DNA of 64,000 nt from Taxillus chinensis (taxonomy: Eukaryota; Streptophyta; Magnoliopsida; Santalales; Loranthaceae), in NCBI GenBank assembly GCA_023512835.1, contig CM042085.1, positions 39,696,324 to 39,760,323 on the forward strand, written 5' to 3'. Within the stretch, counting starts at the first letter, position 1. Each line of letters opens with the position of its first letter. The position numbers were made by a program, and so were the translations under genes. Positions 1 to 11,641 of this stretch are shown piece by piece. The notes under the pieces are model-generated. The model was not told the DNA's origin, ran no database searches, and saw only the letters and a list, made by a program, of their open reading frames with translations.

Positions 1-246
1 GCCAATTGTTTGAGGCCATCTACTATGTCAAAAGTGAGCTCCAAAATCTGCCAAAACAGCTTAAAAGCGCATGTATTTGCAAATAGCATCTTCCTAGGGG
101 TTAGAGCAAATATATATGATATATGAAGCAATAAGGCTCTAATCATGCTCTTAAACATCCTAAATAAACACTAGAATAACGGCATAAAATGCACGTTATC
201 ACTAACATCCGAAAAAGGAGCTAGCCCTACTAAAGGGGCAAACAGT
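1..246. other. Non-coding leader before the gag remnant
   Basis: No gene is visible here. The stretch is moderately AT-rich and leads directly into the gag-like reading frame. It is probably 5' untranslated or interior sequence of the Tat/Ogre-like element. I see no primer binding site, so the 5' LTR and PBS are presumably further left. Confidence 0.35.
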
Positions 247-980
247 TTGCCCACACCACCCGCTGTTAGGATACCGGCTCAAAAGAATATCAAAGAAGCT
301 GTGGAATCACTGACCCCTAGAGGAAGTGATCATCCATCAATTTGGAAGCACATTGAGGCCCAACTGAAGGCTGTCGAAGGAGCAGAGGTGTATGGGGCAA
401 CTAGCCCCCATGACTTATGCTTGGTGCCAGGGATAGTATTACCTTATAAGTTTAAGGTACCCGATTTTGAGAAGTTCAATGGTACGCAGTGTCCTAGAGC
501 ACATGTGATCATGTACTCGTCGCGAGATGGCGGCCCATGCTGATAATGACAAGCTCCTAATACACTTGTTTCCAAGAGAGCTTGACCGGAGGACCACCTG
601 CGGTGGTATATTCAATTGGAGGGCAGCTATGTCCAAACCTGGGGTGACCGGCTACGCTTTCCTAGCCCAATATCGGCATGTCACCGAGCTAGCACTCGGA
701 TAGGCTGACATTACGATCCTTCGAAAAAGGAAGCACCGAAAGCTTCAAGACTTATGCCCGAAAATGGAGGGAAGCGGCCATGGATGTCCAACCTCCACTA
801 ACTGAGCGAGAACTTACCACTCTTTTCATCAGCACTATGAAGGGAGTTTATTACAAGAAGTTAGTTGGGAATGTCTCGAGCGGCTTCATAGACATTGTCA
901 CCTCCGGGGAAAGAATCGAAGGTGGCATCAAAGAAGGAAAGATCAATGAGGGGAAAAGTGAAGTACCTGAGCTCGAGTGA
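247..980 (+). pseudogene. gag capsid remnant of Tat/Ogre-like gypsy
   Basis: The conceptual product resembles the capsid part of plant gypsy gag, which forms the virus-like particle. The first frame carries FKVPDFEKFNGTQCPRAHV, matching the plant gag pattern FKVPDFxKYxGTxCPxxH. After a frame change near 520-540 come remnants of the xxMAAHADNDKLLIHLF type. A third frame (780-980) holds PPLTERELTTLFISTMKGVY, then GFIDIV and GERIEGGIKEGK, matching the gag C-terminal motif SFxDLVxxGERIExGLKxGK. At least two frame changes and stops break it, and no ATG opens the first frame (it can be read from a TTG). No zinc knuckle follows. Identification as gypsy gag is solid; the exact limits are approximate. 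Confidence 0.75.
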
Positions 981-3284
981 TACTATGGGAAACCCTTCAG
1001 GTGTAAAGCAATTCATAAAAATTTTCAATAAATGGTTTTGCTTGTATTTCCCTTTCTTTTATTTGACTAAATTGTTTTTCAATAAAAGATTTCATTATTA
1101 TCATATATTTGTGAACTCTCATGGCATGGGCAAAAAGCCTCACTAAAGCAAGTTTAGCAAAAACATTCTGAACTGATCTAAGGTTAGCCTAAGCCTGAAG
1201 CAAATCAAAAGGATACACAACTCCATCCCCCATTGGGGAGCACTAATAGAAGATTTGATTGATGGCCACGGTTGGTTACATCACAGAAATAAGAAGACTT
1301 TTGAACCTCTTTTGAGCAAATTAAGAAAGACTTTGATCATTTAAAATGAAGAGAGGCCATCATTTTGTGTTATCTCGTAACAATACCATTGTTAGCCCTC
1401 TTGAGCCCAGGTAAAATTTTCTTTCATATAACCCGATCCATGGTTCACCCCACATTGGGGCGGTTATTAGGAAATCAAATTTTTTCTGGAGGACCCCTCA
1501 AATGGGGCAACCTTTACAATAAGATCCCACACAGGGGCAATTTTTGTCGAGACAACCGGTCATCTTATTCCCCCACACTTAGGGCAGTGTTCGCAATAAA
1601 GTCCTCACTTTGGGTGTATCTTAGTATCCCATTGGGGCAATTCTTTTCAAAAAAAATAATAAAGCACTTTGAAAAGACCCTATATTCAGGGCAATATTGG
1701 ACAAAGAAAAAGGCGTTTCCATACCTTGAGACAATTTTTGTATCCTGCTTCCGTGTCAAAACATGAGAGCACAAAGAAAGGTAGTTCCAACTTCAAGAAT
1801 TCTAATTTGAATAATGGATCAAGTCTAGCCTAGAATAGGTTTGAGCCTCTTATATCATTCCTTCGACAAACCCAAAACCTTAAGCCTACATTACTGTCCT
1901 AACAAAGTCCTCTCAGATTAGATGACAAAGTTATTTCTCAAATGCTCAAATGAGGGTGAAGATGAAAACAAAGTGGACTTGATGTCAGCCCAAGAGTGCA
2001 TCAAGGGTAAAATACAAAGCTAGCTACAAGGCGAAAGAACATTGAAAGAGTCGGAGGCAAGCCTAACAAAATCAAAAGGGCAAACATGAATGAAGACCAA
2101 GGCCAAGGCCTTAATGTCATTCAGACTAATTGCAAAATCATCAGGCGTTCCAAAAGGCGCAAGATCCCTAAAGTAACCAAGGCTTCCTCAAGAAGGAAAT
2201 CAAGCAAACTAGTCGGCCCCTGTAACCACAAGGCAAGCTAAGGCTAAATCTTAGATATGTTCAGATGACTATGTAAAAGCATGCTCCTGAAGCTCTTGCC
2301 TTTGCCATGAGAGGGAAACAAGTTGTGATTATATTACAAATCGGTTTTCAAAATTAAAGTTATCTTTTCTGAAATTCTTTTTCAAAAAAATGATTTCAAT
2401 AAACCTTTTTGAATTGCTTACCCCAATAGGGTCTACCATCGGTATTTTTCAGAAAAGGTATTGTATTCTCTAAATAAGTTGTCACCAAATCAGCAGAGGA
2501 GCTCCTCAAGTTAGGGCAAAAGAGCCTCATCATTTCCCCCAAGAGGTGCCCTGGAAGCATCTATGCCCAAGAAGCAACTAGCCAGCTACACCAAAGCGAT
2601 TGCACCTTAAGAGCCTATTTTAAGAAAATCAACCATGAGGGTCAAGTCACCAACCCTGTGATACTGGAAGGTAACCTTGTAGAGTGAACTCGTAAAGGGA
2701 GCCTGGATCAAGCTACCAATTTTGACCCTAGAAGTCATTTCCTTTCAACCCTAGAAGTCATCTCCTCAATGTCCATCCACTTTGACCGTCAACGTCACTT
2801 TCCATCGGCCCTAGATGCCACATCCAAATATTCATAGAAGAAAATCAGTTCACTTTTGGGGGTGCCAACACAAAGTGATACCAAAGTCCTAATCTCTTTG
2901 CAGTGAAGAGAACAAAAGGCACCTACTGGCCTCATTCCCAAATAAAAAGGGCTTCAAAACTTAATCACAAATTCATATGCATTCATGCATCATTCTCAAA
3001 AGAATCAACATCTTCATGCATCATTAGCATACATCCTAGCATGTTTGTTCTTCTTACTCACAGGATTATCCATATATCGAATGGCATGAGGATTCATCTC
3101 ATGATCTACCAACGATTAAGCTTCAAAGACAGATGAGGACTCACCCTCAACAAACAGAATTCCCTTTCAAAATCAAAGAACTAAACTCGGCAGACCTAGA
3201 TCGTAAGCCCAAGCATGACTCTTGAGTGGTAATCTCGTAGAGCGATCTCTTAGAGTGAACTCGTAGAGGGAGCCATGATAGAGT
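981..3284 (+). other. Non-coding interior of the Tat/Ogre-like element
   Basis: This 2.3-kb stretch sits where pol would lie in an autonomous element. I find no RT, RNase H, integrase or protease motif on either strand. The part 1200-1700 contains many short phrases such as CATTGGGGCA and CACACTTAGGGCA spaced irregularly. The part 2630-3300 holds spaced phrases such as CTCGTAGAGGGAGCC. Both look like decayed low-order repeats. Pol was deleted or never present. Confidence 0.5.
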
Positions 3285-4265
3285 CACCTATCCATACCCC
3301 AAGATGCTATCTCACTATCATTTGACCCAAGATTTCACCTTCATAGCCCGAGACGCTATTAAGGCCCCAAGAAGCCACCCTTATAGCCCAAGAAGCTATT
3401 TGGCCCAAAAAGCCACCTTTATAGCTAGAGATGCTATTATTCGGCCCAAGAAGCCACCCTCATAGCCCAAGAAGCTATTCGGCCCAAGAAGCCACCCTTA
3501 TAGCCCAAGAAGCTATTTGGCCCAAAAAGCCACCTTTATAGCTAGAGATCCTATTATTCGGCCCAAGAAGCCACTCTCATAGCCCAAGAAGCTATTTGGC
3601 CCAAGAAGCCACCTTTATAGCCCGAGATGCTATTATTCAGCCCAAGAAGCCACCCTTATAGCCCAAGATGCTATCTCACTATTATTCGGCCCAAGAAGCC
3701 ACCCTCATAGTCCAAGAAGCTATTTGACCTGGATGTCACCACATCGGCCCAAGAAGCCACCTTTATAGCCCAAGAAGCTAATTGACCCAAGATGTCACCC
3801 ACATCGGCCCAAGAAGCCACCTTTATAGCTCAAGAAGCTAATCGACCCAAGACGTCACTCATTATTCGGCCCAAGAAGCCACCTTTATATCCCAAGAAGC
3901 TATTCGGCCCAAGAAGCCACCCTTATAGCCCAAGAAGCTATTCGGCCCAAGAATCCACCCTTATAGCCCAAGAAGCTATTTAGCCCAAGAAGCCACCCTC
4001 ATAGCCCAAGAAGCTAATCGACCTAAGATGTCACTCATTTTCGACCCAAGATGTCGTGTCATAGCCCAAAAACTATTCGGCCCAAGAAGCCACCCTCATA
4101 GCCCAACAAGCTAATCGACCCAAGATATCACTCATTTTCGACCCAAGATGTCGTATCATAGCCCAAGAAGCTATTCGGCCCAAGAAGCCATCCTCATAGC
4201 CCAAGAGCTAATCAACCCAAGATGTCATATCATAGCCCAAGAAGCTATTCGGCCTAAGAAGCCAC
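3285..4265 (+). repeat. 38-bp minisatellite made of two 19-bp halves
   Basis: About 25 imperfect copies of a unit near 38 bp. Each unit has two related halves, one with CCCAAGAAGCCACC and one with CCCAAGAAGCTATT, so the basic module is about 19 bp. Some units are replaced by variants such as GACCCAAGATGTCAC. The array lies about 120 bp before the polypurine tract. Tandem arrays in this place are known in Tat/Ogre elements. Reading frames through it (e.g. 3792-3983) only translate the repeat. Confidence 0.9.
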
Positions 4266-4380
4266 CCTCATAACCAAAAATGCCACATCAATCTCACAGC
4301 AATGCCAAACTCCAAAGAGATATAACCATTCAAAATGGGTATTTGGTTATCTTTGTACATCATTTGTATACAAACAATGC

Positions 4381-4395
4381 ACAAAGAGGGGCAGC
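4381..4395 (+). other. Polypurine tract (plus-strand primer) of Tat/Ogre-like element
   Basis: The purine-rich stretch ACAAAGAGGGGCAGC lies directly before the TGTTGTACCCC LTR start, where the plus-strand DNA primer site is expected. It supports the plus-strand orientation and the LTR boundary at 4396. Confidence 0.75.
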
Positions 4396-5289
4396 TGTTG
4401 TACCCCATTTTGACCGGATTTGATCGCAACCGTACTTGGCGAAGGACCACTAAGTCATAGAGGACGACATTCGGAGAACAACACACTTGACCACACTTGA
4501 TTCCGAGGAGAAATGAAATGGTTATAACAAAAGTACCAAGTTGAATTGGACAACCGGTGGGCAGCCAGCTATTTTATTAATAACTTCCCCGATACTTGTC
4601 ATAATCCAACAAAGTCAATTTCATTGATTAGATAACATCTTTATCTATCATTTCCAATTGGTTTGAGAATATTCTGGGCTGTATTCAATTAGTTATGATT
4701 TTTCAAAGTTGGCAACCAAACCTTGTACATATTTGGGGGAGACAGCCAGTACGCAGCACACTATTATGCCAATAACTTTCTTAATACTTATTGGATCTGA
4801 ATAAAGTTAATTTTATTAGTTAGATAACCTCTTTATCTATCATCTCAAACTAGTTTGAGGGTAATCTGAGTTTTGTGCAATTAACTATGAATTTTTGAAT
4901 TGGACGGGAAGAATGCTCACTTTATCATGTACCTCTGCGATATTTCCCATTTGTCTCCTAATGGACTGATCCTTTTGGAGTGATTCCACTTTCCGAAGAT
5001 AGATAACAGAATTTTGAGCAAAACAATACCAATTTGGCCTTAATCGAGCTCTGTGGAGAAAGTTATGAATTTTTGAAGTTGCCCCATAAATCTGTCAATT
5101 TTCCACGAATTTTGGTTCTTCATATGCATGTTTGTCCCACATTGCCAGTTTTGCTTCTACTTCGCCCAGTATATATACAAAGACACTCTCCTTACACAAC
5201 AAGTGAGAACAAGAGAGGCCTAAGGAAGCCCAAGTAGAGGCGCCACGTGGCGACCAAGCCCACACACGGAAATTTTTGGGGAAACCCAA

Positions 5290-5710
5290 ATCCGGCGGTC
5301 AAACTTGGTCAAATCCGGGCTAAGCCCGTTGATGCGGACTAAGCCCAAATTCGGTGGTCAAACTTGGTCAAATCCGAGCTAAGCCCACTGGTCCGAAATA
5401 AGCCCAAATCCGGCGATCAAACTTGGTCAAATTCGGAGTAAGGAATCGGGCTAACCATTCACATGGAGTAAGGAATTAGCAGACGATATGGAGTAAGGAA
5501 ATTAGCGCGACAAATCCGGGCTAAACCCATTGATTTGAATAAGGATCATTGATCTTTGAATAAGGACCATTGATGTGGAATAAGCCTATTGATGCGGAAT
5601 AAGCCCAAACCCGATGGTCAAACTTGGTCAAATCCGAGCTAAGCCCACTAGTCTTTGAATAAGGACCTGCGATGCGGAATAAGGACCCATTGGTCGGAAA
5701 TCACCTAAAT
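5290..5710 (+). repeat. Short irregular repeats in U3 of the Tat LTR
   Basis: Repeated phrases include GGTCAAACTTGGTCAAATCC (at least four times), GATGCGGAATAAG and ATGGAGTAAGGAA, arranged irregularly. The TAAGGA-centred phrases recur in a different LTR at 54090-54380. They lie 500-900 bp upstream of the TATA box, a place where LTR enhancer repeats are often found; function is inference. Confidence 0.65.
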
Positions 5711-6216
5711 GATCCGAAAAAACTCCAAAATAGCCCCTCTACAGGTCTGGAAGTGACTCCCAAGCATCGGGACTCGAAAAATCCGGAAAAATCTTTTTTT
5801 TAAATGCTATCGGTGTCTTGGAACCCCCTTTTAAGTGTGGGAATTGAGGAGTCTCGAATATTAAATTCAAATGTTTTGGGACTCTATTTTTGAGCATAAG
5901 GACGAGGAGATGTCGTAATTAAATGAATAAAGTCCTTCGAAAATCAAAGTTGACCCCTGCGGATTGCATGACTATTAATTCTCAACGGCACCAATATACC
6001 TGGAGGTTTATCCAGTCTTTTACCCACCAAGGCGTCCAGATCTAACATGGGAATAAATAATCCCAAGTGATTTATTTATTTTTAGGCATCGGGACTCTCT
6101 TTTTCAAAACATGGGAATAGGGAGCCATAATTAAGCCCTCGGGACACTGCAATTGACTCTTTGGAAATTATAAAGAGTGCAATTAATGCACCAACGGATA
6201 CTTTCCCTAAAATACC

Positions 6217-6226
6217 TATAAATAGG
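6217..6226 (+). promoter_or_regulatory. TATA box of the Tat-type LTR
   Basis: TATAAATAGG is a good match to the plant TATA consensus and sits about 1.8 kb into the LTR. Transcription would start about 30 bp downstream. No other strong TATA element was seen in this LTR. Confidence 0.6.
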
Positions 6227-7291
6227 CCATCCAGTGGGAACATCCAAGGGGAGGAGGGGCATCAATTATCGAGTATCAGGAGGGGAATTATCACGAATCG
6301 AGAGGATATTATTCGAGAGAGAGAAAAATTAGAGAAAGATATACTTTTCTTCAAGCACCTAAAGGGAACGTTCCAAGCCAAGGAGGGAGCATTCGGAAAC
6401 GTGGAAATTGAAGACTTAAAGTAGGGAAGGGAAGCTGCATTTTTCTTTCTAACCTTTTATTTTCAGGGAGACTTTTGGAGGAAGATCTCTAAGTTCGGTC
6501 ACAAAAAGATCACCCAGGTTCTTCTCTTTAATCTCTTTATATTTAAACCGTTAAAACTTCTTTTCTCAAATGTTTTGAAGTGAAACGGTTTGTCTTTTAA
6601 CTCTTATCCCTTTTTTCTTTAAAAATTAAAAAAGGACAAGCAAAGAGTACATTTTCTAGAAAAAATTAAAATAAGGTCCGGACGGTCATGAGGGTTGAGT
6701 CCTAGATGCTCATATCCTAGTCTACTGGGCCGATATCAATTGTGGCGTATTCTCATATTTGAATTCAAATGATTTTTGTTTTCTTTTCTAAAAAAAGAAA
6801 ATCACTTTTGTTTTCTAAAAGAAATGCAATCCGTCACATGGGCCTAGATCCCACATTCTTTTTCTAAAATTAGAATGTATTTCTTTTTTATTTCTTTGTA
6901 AAATCTTTTTTTGTTGTTTTAAGGCCTACATCCTAAAAAACTCTCCTTTTCAAAAATAAAAAATATAAAAAAATAACTTCTTTTTTGAATAATGTAAGCA
7001 AACACCCATAGATCAAGACTAGGTACCAATTGTGGGCGTTGTGGGGGTGCAAGAGTTTTTCTTCCTTCCTTACACGTAACTGACTCCCGAACCTAATTCT
7101 CTGGAACCGTAGACCTTTCTTTAGGTGCCTAATCACACCTCTAATTTGTTTGGTGGCGACTCTGTGTTTTTCTTCTCTTTAATGGTTTGTGCGAGCCTTG
7201 TGCAGAGATAACTCTAGGATCAACAAAATGAACTAGCATGGAGTCCTTTCACAAAAGCCAGTACGAGCCTGGTCAAAAACGGGTGATGACA

Positions 7292-7735
7292 GGTGTGACC
7301 TCCTATATGAATGTTGGCCTTTAATGGCATAATTGTTGTGATCTCCTATGTGGGTGTTTGTTGAGCCTGTGAATGTATGCATGCTAGGTGTTTGATTTTA
7401 TTCCTGTATGGCTGAGTTCGTGAGCCTGTGAATGTGTGCATGCTAAGTGTTTGATGTTATGCCTGTGTGGCTATCCATACTAAGTGTTTGATGTTATGCC
7501 TGTGTGACTATGCAAATTAAGTGTTTGATGTTATGCCTGTGTGACTATGCAAATTATGTGTTTGATGTTATGCCTATGTGGCTATGTGTGTTGTGTGTTT
7601 CTTTGGTACACCCGGTGGCTATGGAAGCCCTTGATTGTTGTTGGAACCCGGTGGTTGTGGAAACCAGGACTATTTTGGAACCTGGTGTTTGTGGAAGCTG
7701 GGGACTGCTTTTGGAACCTGGTGGCTATGGAAGTA
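7292..7735 (+). repeat. 5' LTR remnant of copy A with 37- and 36-bp tandem units
   Basis: LTR middle portion, starting GGTGTGACCTCCTATATGAA. From about 7430 to 7600 a 37-bp unit around TATGCAAATTAAGTGTTTGA is repeated about four times. From about 7640 to 7735 a 36-bp unit around GGAACCTGGTGGCTATGG is repeated about three times. These replace the 38-bp minisatellite seen in the other LTRs of the family, which marks copy A as a divergent subfamily. Confidence 0.65.
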
Positions 7736-8132
7736 TTGAGATCGTTGAGTGTTAACCTGGAGCGCTACCTCTTCATGAACCCAGCCTCCGAAAAACTATG
7801 ACCCGTACGACGGAAGAGCCCGCCACCTAGGCCCGGGCAAGTGGGAGAGCCGCAGTATAAGTACTGATCTAAACATGGCAGAGGTTGGCATTTTAGACCT
7901 GATTATTCCAGAATTGAGGGATGAAGATTCGATAACTAATTAAGAGCGAGGCACGCCAAGAGCTGTCAACCCACATCATTTGGGGGAGCTTGGATGAAGA
8001 TCAACTGAAGCATTATTGTCCTAATCAGTAGAAAGGACCAAAGAGGCAAAGGGGGCAATCAGAGGATGGCCACAAGTTTCGAGATGGGGGTCAACCCCAA
8101 CAAATCCATGTGAGACCGGTTTCCCAAAGGGT

Positions 8133-8243
8133 TGTTATTCTTGTGGACAACCGGGACATTGGAAAAGAGGGTGTAGCAGGAAGTAGTACTAGTGTCGCAT
8201 TTGTGGAAAAAAAAATAGGACATCTCCAAACAGTCTGTTTTGG
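8133..8243 (+). pseudogene. Paired gag zinc knuckles, LARD copy A
   Basis: Translation gives CYSCGQPGHWKRGC, a perfect CX2CX4HX4C nucleic-acid-binding knuckle of retroelement nucleocapsid. After two in-frame stops comes CRICGK..GHLQTVC, a second knuckle disturbed by an extra-A run. These are the only recognisable protein motifs in the interior. The flanking gag sequence is degenerate and no protease, RT or integrase follows. The same pair is recognisable in the other LARD copies and in the coding gypsy element at 24135-24235. Confidence 0.7.
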
Positions 8244-8299
8244 TAAAGCAAGGCATGGTGCTAGAGGACTGGCGCAGCAAGCAAGGCATGGGGCCGAGG

Positions 8300-11146
8300 A
8301 CTAGTGAGGACAGTAGGAGAGCATGGCAGAGCCTTCCTTAGTCAGGGGTACGATTTCAATTCTCGTGTGTTAAGACTTCTATTTTATTGGTGGTATCATG
8401 CTCCTTTAAAGATAATGATCGGTTGAGTCTCATACTGGCTTAGGTAAGGATGGGTGAACCTTTGATTGCTGAGTTTCTAGCGCTCAAATTAAGACACTTG
8501 TGATAGAGGTGTATTCTCATTGGGAAGACTCTTGAGCCACGGTTTTGTTAGGTGAAGCTTAGGAGATCGTTTAAGTTAGCATTTCAAATAGACGTGGTTG
8601 GTGACCTATTAAAAAAAACAAAATAATAATAATAAGAACAAGTAAAATGAATATTTATATTTAGATTGGCTAGCTAGTAGAGCTTGAGGGGTGAAGGGAT
8701 GGCTTGTGGGTTATTGTGTGCCCTTCTTTGGCAACCTTGAGTAATAGAAACATGTTCTTATGTGGATAGATGTACGTGTTGGAGTACTACTTGGAAGGGG
8801 TATTCTTAAGGTTACCTTTCGAAGCGTTGGGGTCGACGGAGGGCATCGCAGCTAGTATAGCTCGCCCCTTGAGCCCTAAGGTGTTGACTTGTTGGCTAGA
8901 GTAGTCGGTGCAAGTTCGGTAGGTGACTATATAGGTGTTCTAGGTTCTCGGATGGTCAAGCAAGTAGCCATGTGTCATGCTTGTGGTGTGTGAAAACATC
9001 GAGTAATGTAAAAAGGATATGTTGTGAAACCGGTTTGCGCATGTGTGGAATGTGCAAGTGTTCCGAACTAAACTATCGGGAAGTCTCGAATCAGAAGTTT
9101 GCATGCCTTGTTTCCTATACCTACCCGGAGGAATTGTGGTGACCACATTAAGTTGCGGCTAAAGCCTGAGCATGTCTTGGTCAATTTGAGTGTTTTGTTG
9201 GTGTGTTGAGATAGAACGTGATGGTTGGCATAGGGGAGTTGATAGGCCATGAAGTGGAGTATGTCGTGGCGACAACGGATTCCCTTGTGACTGTGAGTGG
9301 TGACTTCAATTGCTGTCATGTTGTAAGTTGGAGAGAGTTTTCTTGGGTGGGGAGAACTATGTTGTTCGCAACTACCTGACGTCAAAGGATTCTATCGCAT
9401 GGAGTGTCTACCGACTTGGTAAGGCATTCTCTCTTGGGTAATAGTGTAAGCCTCAGTTGTGAAGGCTGTGTGGGACTTTGGTAGATCCCTATTTGACTGT
9501 GAACAAGGATGTAGATTCTCAAAGTCGGTGACTGGTGATAGCCCGATAGTGGATTTTGGTCTTGCTGTGGTTGTGTATGGAATTGAATTTGCTTTTTCGA
9601 GTTCATCCTTGGACTTCGTTGGGCGTCATGACGATAACTGAATGATTGAGGGCAAACTCCATCCTAGTATCGTTGTATCCTAGATTGTAAGTATTGTGAG
9701 CCACCATTGGCGTTGGTTGGGTTTTAATGTGCCTCGATAGAGGATGTGTTCCTCCGATCCCCAAGCATGTTTTGCGTTAGAGTGAGGGGCTTTCCACTGT
9801 GATTATGGTGCTACTATGGTGATATCCCCGTGTGGGAGTGTGATTGTGGTTTGCATCATGCTATTATCTTATTTGGCTGTGTTTCATTGTGACGTCATTG
9901 TTCTTGCTGTAAGGGTGAGGTCTACATATGGGGTGTGGCTACATTGTAAATTGTTGGTGACAGTTGCCTTCAAATCCCAATTGGGTATTTTACATTGTGG
10001 CGTGTTAGTCCCATTGTGACGCGAGTAGGCGCCTACAACAGAGTATCCTACTATTACGATGCAGTGACTTCTCGTTCAATCATATGAATTCTAGCAACCG
10101 CATGCTTCACGCGTAGGCTGATGGTGTTGGCCTTGTTTGGTTGTCAGGATCTTAGCGAATCTATGGGAGGTTTCTGGACCTCACTGTGGGTCGACTTGCT
10201 CACATGAGTTATTGTCAGCGCGCTAATTGGCCAAGTTCTAGTTCTTGATATGCTCATGAGTGTTACGTTAGTATTGAATAAATGGACGTACTCATTTGGG
10301 AAATTTCTAACAATGTTTGTAATAATTAATGCCTTATGTGTTGCTTGATCTCATTGTGGTGTTTTACTAATTGGCTTCTCTTTTCGTGGACGAAAATTCC
10401 AAAGGTGGGAAGGTTGTGAGGAAACTCCCAACGGATAAGCGAATGAGTTTGTATATTGTTGGCGAATGGGCTGTGGAACGTTTAAGTTTCATTTTCTGGA
10501 GGAGTTTTGTTTGTGGTGTTCTTCCTTGTAGTAGCGTTAGTGCTGTGACTTGGTCTGTGACCTACCTATGTGAGTTATCTTACACCGTCATGACATGTGC
10601 ATACTCGTGAAATATGTGTTAGGTGACGAAGGCATGGGTTGTTTGTGAGATTCGAATATGTGTTTCCTATTGTGTTGTGTTATATTGGGTTTGTAGGTAC
10701 GTGCCTTCTTGTGTGTTATTGTGTGATGTCATTAGTCGCGGGTATGAGAATGGTTGTGGGCAATGTGCATTCGCATGTGCGTTTGGAAGGTGTGTTATCT
10801 TTCGAGGATGACGTCTTGTGGAGAGGACATGGGAACGTGAGTCCATGATGCGTGAGCAGCCCCTGGAGTTGTTCGAGGACAAGCAATCTTGAGGGTGGGA
10901 GGTGGCTTTTGGCCAGAAGTGATAGTGATGCGGTTTTATGTTGTGTATTATCCTTTTGAGACCCGTATTTGTATTTGAGATATATTTTTGAGATTTAGAC
11001 TTGTATTTGTCTTATGCGAATACGTGTTATATGTATGGTGATGCATGTGGTTATGTTTGTGGTGGTGCTTTGTTGCCGTATTGTGAATGGGTAGCATGTG
11101 TTGGTTATTCCTTGCATGTTGTTTCTTTTCGAGGACGAAAAGTCTT
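8300..11146 (+). other. Conserved non-coding interior of LARD copy A
   Basis: About 2.8 kb without a credible gene. Its order and sequence correspond to 30300-33447 in the complete copy and to 13513-16900 (reverse) in the minus copy, for example the segment around TGTGGTTTGCATCATGCTAT near 9850 and the segment GGACGAAAATTCCAAAGGTGGG near 10388. It is G/T-rich on the plus strand. Reading frames in it are short, differ between copies, and match no family I know. Maintenance of homologous non-coding interior in three copies is typical of a large retrotransposon derivative (LARD). Confidence 0.6.
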
Positions 11147-11159
11147 AAGAGGGAAAGGA
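11147..11159 (+). other. Polypurine tract of LARD copy A
   Basis: AAGAGGGAAAGGA immediately precedes the TGTAATGACCCGTG LTR start. It corresponds to 33448-33461 in the complete copy. Confidence 0.65.
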
Positions 11160-11302
11160 TGTAATGACCCGTGTTTTGAGATGTGAAGAGTTAGTCAGTT
11201 ATGCTTTTTGAGTGGCAATTGTTAGGGCAGTGAGGTTTTGCATGGGAGCCTTCCTAATGTTGTTTTAAAAGCTTGGGGAAAAATCTTAGGGCATTTGGAC
11301 TT

Positions 11303-11330
11303 GCACGTGACAATGGTCTTTGTCACGTGC
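11303..11330. promoter_or_regulatory. Inverted repeat with two CACGTG G-boxes in LTR U3
   Basis: The arms GCACGTGACAA and TTGTCACGTGC are perfect inverse complements separated by six bases, each arm holding a CACGTG core. G-boxes bind plant bZIP and bHLH factors (general knowledge). Related, less perfect versions lie at about 35616-35640 and 35717-35745 in the split LTR. Function in LTR control is inference. Confidence 0.5.
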
Positions 11331-11581
11331 AGCCATGTTTTTGCATCATCACCTTGGTTTTGTTATTCTAGTAATCTTTTCCCAAAGGGGCATGTTGGAA
11401 TTGTGAATATTTTGTATTGTATGGATGCGGGAAGGTTGTAGCTTGTGTACTCAAAGCTGCGTCGTTTTGATCGTTGGGTTTCACTTAATCAAAACTACGT
11501 CATTTTGATATTGAGGTGTCCATATAAGGATGAGGAGCCCCTTGTTTTAGGTTTAGGGTTTTCCATCAGCCCCAGGCCGTC

Positions 11582-11583
<2 letters not shown>

Positions 11584-11638
<55 letters not shown>
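11584..11638 (+). repeat. (GA)n microsatellite in LTR leader
   Basis: A near-perfect AG run of about 55 bp, just downstream of the LTR TATA-like box. The same position holds (GA)n or (CT)n in every LTR of this family in the window: 12913-12932, 19417-19434, 21443-21463, 26806-26852, 27706-27741, 34218-34257 and 59811-59848. Peptides of alternating Arg-Glu or Leu-Ser read through it are artefacts. Confidence 0.95.

Positions 11639-11641
<3 letters not shown>

Larger units (their letters stand above)
1..7291 (+). mobile_element. Tat/Ogre-like Ty3/gypsy element, 3' part
   Basis: This is the right-hand part of a large plus-strand gypsy element; its left end lies outside the window. In order it has a broken gag (247-980), a non-coding interior, a 38-bp tandem array, a polypurine tract (4381-4395) and one long LTR (4396-7291). 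No reverse transcriptase, RNase H or integrase lies between gag and the LTR, so this copy is non-autonomous or has lost pol. The long LTR, the tandem array just before the polypurine tract and the gag type fit the plant Tat/Ogre lineage (family knowledge). The sequence after 7291 resumes inside an LTR of the LARD family, so the element landed in LARD copy A. The target duplication cannot be checked because the left flank is missing. Lineage is inferred without an RT domain. Confidence 0.7.
4396..7291 (+). repeat. 3' LTR of the Tat/Ogre-like element
   Basis: The LTR starts with TGTTGTACCCC right after the polypurine tract and ends with GGGTGATGACA, giving the usual TG...CA ends and about 2.9 kb. 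A plant TATA box is at 6217-6226, so U3 is roughly 4396-6240. A CTTTTT/AAAAAG-rich stretch (6600-7000) lies downstream. The region 5290-5710 has short repeated phrases built on CAAACTTGGTCAAATCCG and GGAATAAGGA. Sequence after 7291 matches the LARD LTR at 11831 onward, which fixes the right border. Confidence 0.8.

Noticed and set aside
3792..3983. Open frame through the Tat array
   Set aside because: It only reads the tandem repeat; no start context and no homology.
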